The translations under genes and the position numbers were made by a program. This document shows positions 1 to 7,700 of a DNA stretch of 20,755 nucleotides, piece after piece (the first letter of the stretch is position 1; every line of letters begins with the position of its first letter). This DNA comes from Pelagophyceae sp. CCMP2097 (taxonomy: Eukaryota; Sar; Pelagophyceae): positions 1 to 20,755 of the forward strand of contig MU657888.1 in assembly GCA_026770575.1 (NCBI GenBank), given 5' to 3'. The notes under the pieces were generated by a model. It searched no databases. It was not told where the DNA came from and was given only the letters and a program-made list of their open reading frames with translations.

Positions 1-2
1 CG

Positions 3-350
3 CTCTGCGGTCTGTGCGAGTCGGTGCCGCGGCGGCTGCGCCAGCTCGTCGCGAACCGCCAGATCAAGACGCACATAGCCGAATTCGAGGTGCCGCGGTT
101 TGTGCGGTGCTGGCGCACCCTCGGACTGTTTTGCGAAGACGCGTCCGAGAGCATCCACGCTCTGATGAACCGCATGAAAATGCGATTCGCATGCATCCGC
201 GACCGCCTGCGTCTGGGGGAATGGTTGAAAACTCTGGACCGCCACAACGTTTCAAACGGAGTCGCGAGCGGTTTCCCGACGCGCCTCAAAAGATACCCTA
301 GGCGACCGCGTGAAGCACGACAAGCTCATGTTCACAGCTCCCGGTCTTGA
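3..350 (+). pseudogene. C-terminal fragment of a transposase-like protein (relic, cut by window edge)
   Basis: An open frame enters from the left edge with no start in the window and stops at 350. The stretch around 132-215 reads GLFCEDASESIHALMNRM and then FACIRDRL. This resembles the C-terminal segment of DDE-type transposase-like proteins common in protist and invertebrate genomes (a Ser/Glu-rich turn, an ESIHA-like helix, then an R-x-A-x-I-R helix with a Leu/Arg tail). After about 260 the frame becomes Arg-rich and uninformative. A sensible Ala-rich C-terminus continues in another frame to a TGA near 472, which suggests a frameshift or lost splice site. No catalytic residues are visible, because that part would lie upstream. 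The family assignment rests on pattern memory only; it could also be an unrelated repeat-derived protein. Confidence 0.35.
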
Positions 351-664
351 AGGAGAGCGCCAGCCTCGTCGACGGTATCACGGCAGAAGCGAGACGCGGC
401 AAGTATGCGAAAAAGCCCAGGAAGGCCGACGCGACCGCCGCGGTGGCCGCGGCCGCCGCCTGAAGTTTACGTCTTAAGTACGCGCCTTATCTCATCATCG
501 GACTGTCGAGGGGGGAAAGAGGCCCGAGGTGCCCCACCGTGCCGCGCTTCAACGCTCACAACCCAAAAATGCTTGGACTCAAGTTGGAGAGACCCTTTCT
601 TCCTATCTCGAGCGGGTTTTCTCATAGGAACTATTCTATAGATTTCTAGAAGCGTCTCGAAGAT
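351..664. other. Noncoding interval with a possible frameshifted tail
   Basis: No convincing gene is seen. A short frame ending at about 472 encodes a basic and then poly-Ala tail (ARRGKYAKKPRK followed by Ala-rich residues). It could be the displaced end of the upstream relic. The remainder has no recognisable feature. Confidence 0.3.
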
Positions 665-785
665 CGTAACTCGTCAGCGCGCGAGTATAAGGTGTACCCA
701 ATATAAGCAGTTATGCTCGTTATGCTCATAGCTACCATCCTGGCCTAGATGGGTACACCTTATACTCCCGCGCTGGCGAGTTACG
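665..785. repeat. Foldback inverted repeat, 36-bp arms, 49-nt loop
   Basis: The left arm (665-700) and right arm (750-785) are reverse complements with two mismatches in the inner 34 bases. The arms contain GTATAAGGTGTACCCA and its complement TGGGTACACCTTATAC. The 49-nt loop carries a nine-base direct repeat, TTATGCTCG then TTATGCTCA (711-728). Transcribed RNA would form one long hairpin; as DNA it resembles a small foldback or MITE-like element. No obvious target-site duplication was seen. There is no coding potential. Confidence 0.7.
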
Positions 786-1565
786 GTGCAAAGGGTCAAA
801 GTTGGAGGCGTATCTCACCAAGAAGACGCGCCCCTTGCAATTTTTTCTTACCAAACTATGCAATGCCTACGGACCCGCTCGATCCCGCGAGGGGGCTCCG
901 ATTCGCCTTGTGGGGCGCGTGCTGTAGCCGGGAAGTTGAGGACTTTTTCCGACTTTTTCTGAGAATCGCCAAAAACGAAATCCACCTTTGAAACGCTTTC
1001 CTTACAAGGGGGGGTCAACATGAAAAAGCCGCTCATTTCCGAACCTCCACAGCACGTTTGAGAAGACTTTGAGTGGCTGGACATGTCCGGCCCGACCCAA
1101 GGTGTCGTCGGGCTGGAGGCGGATCTCTCCCGTTTTTCGCGTATCCCGCGCGCAATCTCGATTTCAGCGTCGCCAAAAGCCGGTTTGAGGTGGTTCTCCA
1201 TTGTCTTCGGCTGAGATCCGCCTCCCTGCCGCTTCATTGGGGTCGGCTGTAGGCCCTGGCATCGCCAGAGTCCGACCTAGTGGCCCATGGAGGTTCGGGA
1301 TAAGGCCCAAAATTTAGGCTATGGGCTCCATTTTGCAAGTTATGGGCCCCGTTTCACTTAAAACGCCCATGCAAATCCGCACTTACGCGGAAATGGTGTC
1401 AAGTTTTACGTTTATTCTTGAAAGCGGCTTCACGGTCGGTGGATCGAGCCCATAAACAAACTTCCTTCGTCGGGGATCGCGCCGCCACCAGCCCGCGACG
1501 CAGCGACCATAAGTGGCCCCATACCTCGTTTGTAGCCCGAGAAATTTGTAGTTGAGTGGAATCCG
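786..1565. other. Gene-poor repeat-flank interval
   Basis: I see no supportable gene in these 780 bases. Open frames here are short, lack family signatures and overlap on both strands. Two structures stand out. One is a perfect 13-base inverted pair, GGAGGCGGATCTC at 1115-1127 and its complement at 1213-1225. The other is a sequence at 994-1025 that matches the two outer flanks of the element at 1584-2802 joined together. Short ATGGGC-type repeats occur around 1318-1350. Confidence 0.5.
994..1025 (-). repeat. Empty-site-like copy of the flanks of the 1584-2802 element
   Basis: This stretch reads CGCTTTCCTTACAA, then seven G, then TCAACATGAAA. The first half is the exact reverse complement of 2803-2816, which abuts the outer end of the right arm. 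The second half matches the reverse complement of 1566-1583, which abuts the outer end of the left arm, except that the flank has six G and one extra C. Similarity stops on both sides, so this is either an unoccupied copy of the target or a shared short target motif. Confidence 0.7.
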
Positions 1566-1583
1566 TTTCATGTTGGACCCCCC

Positions 1584-1991
1584 TTGTATGTGGAGAATTT
1601 CTCCATGGAGAGTTTTCAGTTGAGTCGCCCGTTGGGTCTTCATTATATGGCGCTGTTTGATGCGCGGAGGTCGGCGGGGCGTTCGGGGCGGCAAGGGGGT
1701 GCCAGCGCGCTCTCTTGCGCCGAGATTTGGGACGTTTTTTATTTTTTCCCCTTGCGCATATTCGAGGGCACTTGACCTGAGTAGAAACCCGAGTAGGCAA
1801 GTCGTCTTCACGTCCTGAGTAAAACTGAGTGTGGTTTTGCCGGGCGGTCAACCCGATTAAGTTCCTGAGTAAGATTACTAGGGACCGGGCGGTCAACCCG
1901 AGTAAATTCCTGAGTAGGTGGTTGGCGGCTCTACTTATGCCTCTACGTAGAGGATACCGAGGCGACGAGACTGCATACCGAGCGACTCCTC
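1584..1991 (+). repeat. Left inverted arm of the foldback element
   Basis: This arm is the reverse complement of 2395-2802. It contains six exact CCTGAGTA or CCCGAGTA motifs at 1776, 1788, 1814, 1864, 1897 and 1909, plus degenerate ones at 1824 and 1852. A direct repeat of about 33 bases beginning CCGGGCGGTCAACCCGA occurs at 1840 and 1885. Open frames in the arm are mirrored in the other arm and have no family signature, so I do not call them genes. Confidence 0.8.
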
Positions 1992-2003
1992 GCCGTCACG
2001 AAG

Positions 2004-2320
2004 ATGCTTGCGGCCATCGCCGCCGAATTGGGCCTGCCGAAGACGCATGCGCTGGAAAGTCGGGGTCGCTCTTGGACGCCATCAGCCGCATGATGAACAC
2101 GGCTGCGACCGAAGAGGAAGAGACGCAAACGAAGAAGGTGCCGAAGAAGACGAAGGAGAAGGCGCCGCCGGCCGAGAAGAAGAAGGCGCAGCCGACCGAG
2201 AAGAAGAAGGCACCGCCGGCCGCCGCCGCCGTGCGCTCCGTGGCGGCGACGCGCGCCACGACGGCGCACCTCGCCACAAAAAAAAAAACGCGGGCTTCGG
2301 CCAAGCGCAAGCGCTGGTAG
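2004..2320 (+). pseudogene. Lys/Ala-rich captured coding fragment inside the foldback element
   Basis: I do not recognise this protein. One frame starts with ATG at 2004 and reads MLAAIAAELGLPKTHALE, a plausible amphipathic helix, but stops at 2091. A second frame covers the downstream part with SLLDAISRMMNTAATEEEE, then a basic tail with two 24-base repeats (APPAEKKK, AQPTEKKK at 2162-2209), ending in KRKRW and TAG at 2318-2320. The two halves look like one protein broken by a one-base shift near the GGGG at 2062-2065. The tail resembles a nuclear-localisation or chromatin-protein tail. An 11-A run lies at 2278-2288. It looks like a host gene piece carried between transposon arms, though a short real gene is possible. 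Confidence 0.35.
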
Positions 2321-2394
2321 AACGCGCACGCGGCAAGCGCACGCGGCTGAAACTCTAGCTTCGAATAAGAAAGACCATTCACTCGGTTCCCTCT

Positions 2395-2802
2395 GAGAAG
2401 TCGCTCGGCATGCAGTCTCGTCGCCTCGGTGTCCTCTACGTAGAGGCATAAGTAGAGCCGCCAACCACCTACTCAGGAATTTACTCGGGTTGACCGCCCG
2501 GTCCCTAGTAATCTTACTCAGGAATTTACTCGGGTTGACCGCCCGGCAAAACCACACTCAGTTTTACTCAGGACGTGGGGACAACTTGCCTACTCGGGTT
2601 TCTACTCAGGTCAAGTGTCCTCGAATATGCGCAAGGGGAAAAAATAAAAAACGTCCCAAATCTCGGCGCAAGAGAGCGCGCTGGCACCCCCTTGCAGCCC
2701 CGAACGCCCCGCCGACCTCCGGGCATCAAACAGCGCCATATAATGAAGACCCAACGGACGACTCAACTGAAAACTCTCCATGGAGAAATTCTCCAAATAC
2801 AA
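2395..2802 (-). repeat. Right inverted arm of the foldback element
   Basis: This arm is the mirror of the left arm, with the same motif order and the same palindrome at 2433-2446. The near identity and equal length of the arms imply recent formation or ongoing gene conversion between them. Confidence 0.8.
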
Positions 2803-3042
2803 TTGTAAGGAAAGCGCCTTCCTTAAATGCAGCTTAGCTGGCGCCCAGTTTGAAACAGCTGTGCTGCCGTGCCAAACGTGCCAGGGCTTCTCCGCGCGTG
2901 TACTGGGGTTCAAGCACGGGAACCGCAGGAGGTCGTCGGTCGAAACAGCGAACGGCATTGAATTACATGGACGAGTTGTCGTCCCTTAAGCGGACGGTGC
3001 ATCTCTGGCTCAAAGAGCCAAAGTCCGGAGGATGGGGCGTCC
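2803..3042. other. 3' flank of the carrier gene and element boundary
   Basis: No gene is seen. Just outside the element lies a small hairpin with 7-bp arms (TAAGGAA, TTCCTTA at 2806-2825). A second hairpin (GGCTC-AAA-GAGCC, 3007-3019) would fall in the 3' untranslated region of the carrier mRNA. No AATAAA was found downstream of the carrier stop on the minus strand. Confidence 0.4.
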
Positions 3043-4543
3043 TTATACAACGCCGTAGCCGCAGGCGTCCTTGACGAGGTCGTTAATGGCGAAGGAGACG
3101 GCGGTGGCGCACTACGGCGCGCGCGTTGAAAAAACGGCCGGCCGAACGAGGCCGCTTTGCAAACTTTCATTCCCGCGTCCCCGGGGCGGCCTCGGCAGTC
3201 GGCGCGGGTGGCTCACCGGGTTCTTGATCAAGTTGAGCGAGATGCCTTTAAAGAGTCCCAAATGCCCCTCTGTCTGGATTATTTGGCGGATGGCGGCGAA
3301 CGTCGACATTGACCCAATCGGGTGGTCGCGCCCAAACGCCTGCGCCCAAACGTCCCGCGCGGCGGGGCGGCGGCGAAACGGCGAAAGGGACGGGCCGGGG
3401 TCCTCGACGGACCTGCTGTTTCCGTCGCACGGTGTCGAGCGGGTAGACAAACGTCTCCGAGAACCTACGACGCCCGTCGCGCCAATCAGGCGCGCGTTGC
3501 CGCCAGCGTCGCTATGCGCGCCCCTTGCCCTCGCGGCGCGCGCGCGGTGCGGCGGACGCACACGCCGGCGAGGTAGCCGCAGAGGAACTTGGCGAGCGCG
3601 GGCCGTTCCTGGAGGTGCTTGTTGTCCTTGGCCATGGGCTTGAGCGTCTCGAAGATGCCAAAGCCGATGGCGCCGCGCGGCCCCGCGCCGATGAGCGTCG
3701 CGTTGAAGCCCGAGTAAAAGCCCGCGACGCCCTCGGTGCGGTAGAGGTGCTTCGCCGCAGTCCTCACCGACTCGGCGTTGACGGCGATGGACACGCGTAC
3801 GCGCAGCGTGTCCAGCGGGTGCGTCACCATCTAGCGGACCGCGTCGCGGGGGGGGATCGCAAAGGCGGTGCCGTCTCAGAAAAAACGGCCGCTCCCTTTG
3901 ACAAGTCGGCGGCATATACGAGCGGGCGGCGACTCACGGTGACGAGGATCATCGTAATGTACCCGGCCTGCGTATCGGCGGTCGCCGCGGCGCGGGGGCA
4001 GGGGGGCTGGCTCGTTTCCGCGGCCGAAATCTCGGTCGTTTCTCACCACGAAGCGCGTCGTAAACGACTCGGTGACGGCCTCGGCGCCGAAGAGCTTCGT
4101 CGTCGCATTGGCGCAGTGCGGGTAGACGGTGTACACGAGGGCCGAGTGCGGGACGTTGCGCAGCACGGCCGCGCTCGACCCGGAGAAGAAGCCGCGCCAG
4201 CCCTTGGCCGCAATCGTCTCTTTTACCTGGGCGAGGAGGTGCGCGGGGGGGCGGCGCTCGGTGCCCCTCCGGCGCCGCGGCCCGCGCCCGGAATCCACGG
4301 ACGGCGGGCGCGACGTCCGCGGCGGTCCGAGGATATCGCGCAGAGGCCGCCGCCCAGAGGAGGCCGGCGTGCCCCGGAGGCCGGGCGGACGCGGCGGCGG
4401 ACGATGCTGCTGTAGGATCGCATGGGCCCGTCTGCGGTCTGGCGGATCCACTTGACTCGTTGGATGGGCTGCTTTGCAAACGTCGCGGCCAGGCCGGCGA
4501 CTGTGCCGCTGACCCACGTGATCTGCGAGTCCTCGAGCTTCAT
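3043..4543 (-). CDS. Mitochondrial carrier family (SLC25) transporter, seven exons, 287 aa
   Basis: The predicted coding parts, all on the minus strand, are 4403-4543, 4047-4226, 3938-3967, 3562-3830, 3413-3464, 3217-3339 and 3043-3111. They total 864 nt, stay in frame, and every junction is GT-AG. The protein has the threefold carrier layout: PIQRVKWIRQ in repeat 1, PLDTLRVR in repeat 2 and PLDTVRRK in repeat 3. Each is followed by its G-x-x-G-[FL] partner (KGWRGFFSG, EGVAGFYSG, EGHLGLFKG). The family moves metabolites across the mitochondrial inner membrane with six helices. The third motif and overall feel resemble CoA/adenine-nucleotide carriers, but the substrate cannot be fixed. Repeat 1 has Gln where Asp/Glu is usual. 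Start ATG 4543 places the first helix at about residue 8. The gene is divergent from HYDIN, with 229 bp between start codons. Confidence 0.85.
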
Positions 4544-4772
4544 CGCCCCGGACCGCGCTGCCGACGCCCACCCGAGCTGGCGAGCCGGACAGCCTGCCAG
4601 TGCTCTTGTGAACAGGACACCGCGAAGAACTCTGCAAAAGCGGTCCGTTAACCGCGCTGGCTTAACGACCGATTTTGCCAAAACTGCTGCGAGGCCTGCG
4701 ACACGCCGAGAGCCGCGGCTTGCGAGCTTAGGCGGCGGCGTCGGGTGCGGTGCCGGCGCGCTCGGCGTCCCG
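4544..4772. promoter_or_regulatory. Divergent (bidirectional) promoter region between carrier and HYDIN
   Basis: These 229 bases separate the two oppositely directed start codons, so both upstream regions must lie here or overlap the coding ends. No TATA box is evident. The central part (about 4630-4690) is less GC-rich than its surroundings and contains a 45-base dyad, listed separately. Transcription start sites cannot be placed from sequence alone. Confidence 0.6.
4634..4678. promoter_or_regulatory. 45-bp imperfect palindrome at the midpoint of the divergent promoter
   Basis: The left half reads GCAAAAGCGGTC then CGTTAACC. The right half, reverse complemented, reads GCAAAATCGGTC then GTTAAGCC. 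The halves differ by one substitution and one single-base insertion on each side, with a 5-base centre. Its centre (4656) is within about 2 bases of the midpoint between the start codons. A dimeric factor serving both genes is an inference. Confidence 0.5.
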
Positions 4773-7700
4773 ATGGCGTCGGCGAAGAAGGCGAAGCTCG
4801 TGCCGGTGGAGCTTTTCTGCCTCGAGGACAACACGACGCAGATCAACTCGAGCGTCGGCATCGACACGCCGCTCTTTACGCCGTCGCCGGACGAGGTCCA
4901 CTTCCGCGACTATGCGCCCTTTGGCTGCGTCGAGCGCACGCTGCGCTTCCGCAACAACGACCACGTCGCGCGGCGCATCAAGGTCCTCCAGCCCAAGTCG
5001 CCGTACTTTGACGTCTCGGGCCCGCGCGGCCGCGGCGCCGAGCCGCTCAAGCAGTCCAAGGTGGCACCGGGCATGGAGGTCTGCTTCACGGTGACCTTCC
5101 GGCCGCAGGAGGTCCGCGAGTACAAGGTCGACCTCGTCTGCTGCACGGAGCGGGAAAAGTTCATCGTGCCCGTGCGCGCGTGAGTCGGACGGTGACCGCC
5201 GCTTGCCGAGGGGGTCCCTCTGCAGCCTCTCGGGTCTCTCCGCGAGTCGCAGGGCGCCGAGCGACGACGCGTGAGGCTAACGTGGCGGTCGATGGTCGGG
5301 CGTAGGTTCGGGCTGCAAGCGGAACTGTCGCTGCCGGCGGAGGTGGACTTTGGCGTGGCGGCGGTCAAGTCTTCCAAGCCGCGCAGCCTGCTGGTGCAGA
5401 ACGTTGGCGCCTGCGCGGCATCGTACCGGCTGTCGTGCACGCCGGCGCACATTTTCGACGCGCGGCCGGCCGAGGGCGCCGCCGGCGTGGGCCAGATGGC
5501 GACGCTCGAGCTCGCCTTTACGCCGCAGCGCGCGCAGGCCTACGAGGGCACTTTGTTCGTCGAGTTTCTGAGCGCGGACAGCCCGCGCGTCGTGGCCGTG
5601 GCGCTGCGTGGCGTCGCCGAAGACGTCGACGTGCACCTCTCCACGGTGGCGCTGCAGCTGGAGCCGGCCTACGTCTCGCTGAGCTCGCAGCGGACCTTCA
5701 AGGTGCGCAACGCCTCTGAGATCCCCGTGCGCTTCGCGTGGAAGCAATTCGCGGACCTCGGCGACCAAGAGGCGGAACGGCGGCGGCTGCACGCCGATTT
5801 GGACCGCATGCACGAACTCGAGGAGGCGCACCTCGAGGAGACCCTCGCCCTCGCCGCGCATTCGGCGCCGCCGCGCGCCGGCGGCGACGAGAGCGACGGC
5901 GACCTGAGCGGCGACGAGGGCGCGGTGCCAGTCGCGACGCGGTCCGCGCGCGCGGCGCTGACGACCAAGTACCGTCACTTGCGGCAGGCTTTGGAGAAGG
6001 ACGACATGGTCTTCGCGGACGAGAACTTTGAGCTGAAGCCGCTGTCGGGCGAGGTCTGCGCGCTGTCGGAAATCGAAGTCTCGGTGACTTTCCGCCCCGA
6101 GACGGCGGCGGACTACGCGTGCGCGGCGTACCTCGACGTCGTGGGCCGCGAAGAGAGGTTGCCGATCCAGCTCGGCGGCGTGGGCATCGGGCCCAAAGGG
6201 GCGCTTTCCTACGACGTGCTGGACATGGGAGACGTTTTTATCGGCTCGGAATACGCGTATGACGTCGCAATCGCAAATAAGGGCGACATCCCCGCGACCT
6301 GGAGACTCTCCCAGCTCCCGCCGCCGCAGTCGCCGCACCCGCAGCTCCGCGGCAGGGCCCTCGCTTCCGCGTTTGAGTTTGCGCCGCGCGGCGGCTGCCT
6401 CGCCGTCGGCGGCGCAGACGACATATCCGTCAAGTTCTGCGGCCGGACGCTTGGCGAGTTCTGCGAGCTGCTGGAGGTGCAGCTCGAGGGCTCCAACGAG
6501 ACGCTGACCTGCCAGTTTAAGGGCCACGTGATTGGGCCGACGTTTCACTTTGACTGTGACCTCGTCGACTTCGGCCTCTGCTCCTTCTCCTTTGCCCATG
6601 AGCGGACCATGACGCTGACGAACACGGCAGACATTGGCATGGACTTTGCCCTCGGCATCCCGCAGGACGGCCGAGGCGCCGCCGCCGAATTCGCGCTCGA
6701 GCCGCGCGGCGGCCACCTCGCAGCCGGCGAGGCGGTGACCATCCACCTCTCGTTCACGCCGCAGGCAGTCAAGGTCTTCGACTTTTACCTCGTCGTCGAC
6801 GTCGCCGGCGTCGGCGAGGCCCTCCTCTCCATCCCCATCAGCGCCGAGTGCCAGGTGCCCGACGTCACACTCGCAGAGGCGGACGTCGACTTTGGGCCCT
6901 GCTTCGTGCGCTACCCGTACGAGCGCGAGCTCGTCCTCGTCAATTCCTCGGATGCGCTGGCGGCGCGCTACGAGGTGGCCGCGCAAGAGCCGCAGACGGC
7001 GGCGCTGGGCGAGTACACGTGCGCCGCGCGGAAAGGCGTCATCCCGCCCGCGACGACGCTGCGCGTGGCCGTGACGCTGAGGTGCCACAAGCTCGGCGCC
7101 CTGCGGCTGCCCCTGACGACGACCGTCGCCGGGTCGGCGCAGCCGCCGCTGTCGGCAACGCTGGCCGCAAAAGCGCTCGGGCCGGCCATCACCGTGGCGC
7201 CCGCGGAAATGGACTGGGGCCCGACGGACTGCCTCGTCGACGCGCCGCGGACGCTGACGGTGACGAACACGTCGTGCATCCCCGCGCCGTTTAAGACTTT
7301 CGTCAAGTCCGCGCGGTCCAAGTTCCGAGTCGACCTCCGAGAGTATTCATTGGCGCCCTACGACAGCGTCGAGCTGAAATGCGTCGCGCGCCTCGACGAC
7401 ACGACGCACCACAAGGACCAGCTCCACATCGTCGTCTCCGAGGGCGACAACATGATGGTCCCGCTCACAGCAAAGGGCGTCGGCACGACCATGTGGTGCG
7501 TTTGAATGAAAGGGGGGCCATTCGTTTGAGAGGGGCTTACCGCAACGCGCAGGTGCCACGAGGACCTCTCGGCCATTGACTTTGGGTCGCAGTTCACGGC
7601 GACGTACTTTGAGCGCAAGATTACGCTGGAGAACAAGGGCCGGCGGCTGCAGACGATCAAGTGGGTTAACGAGACGTGGGTCCAGGCGCAGGCCGAGGGC

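Larger units (their letters stand above)
1584..2802. mobile_element. Foldback-type element: 408-bp inverted arms around a 403-bp cargo
   Basis: Two arms, 1584-1991 and 2395-2802, are reverse complements of equal length. By eye they differ at about 13 positions (roughly 97 percent identical) with no indels. The outer tips read TTGTAT on each side, with a nested palindrome (TGGAGAATTTCTCCA) and CTCCATGGAG just inside. Each arm holds spaced CYGAGTA motifs and a 14-base palindrome, CCTCTACGTAGAGG (1940-1953 and 2433-2446). No transposase is encoded, so movement would have to be non-autonomous. TACAA lies immediately outside the right tip and, read on the same strand, forms the last bases at the left tip, so a 5-bp target duplication is possible but cannot be separated from the arm itself. 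A processed long palindrome or an assembly inversion are alternatives. Confidence 0.7.

Noticed and set aside
848..1237. 129-codon minus-strand open frame
   Set aside because: It has no family signature, unusual composition, and spans the empty-site-like sequence and a separate inverted repeat; no support beyond being open.
1829..2557. Matching open frames in both arms (for example those beginning MWFCRAVNP on each strand)
   Set aside because: The duplication is explained by the inverted repeat. The frames contain the iteron repeats and show no recognisable domain.
3007..3019. Histone-type 3' stem-loop in the carrier 3' flank
   Set aside because: It has a 5-bp stem and 3-base loop rather than 6 bp and 4 bases, and the gene is not a histone.
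4647..4666. Possible RFX X-box in the HYDIN promoter (GTTAACC-N5-GGCTTAAC)
   Set aside because: The half-sites and spacing do not fit the X-box consensus, and RFX control of cilia is not established outside the animal/fungal side. It is better described as part of the larger dyad.
7496..7552. Two separate genes, with the TGA at 7503 ending the first
   Set aside because: A GT-AG intron removes the stop and restores the expected HYDIN sequence and spacing, and the summed exons give the family's full length.
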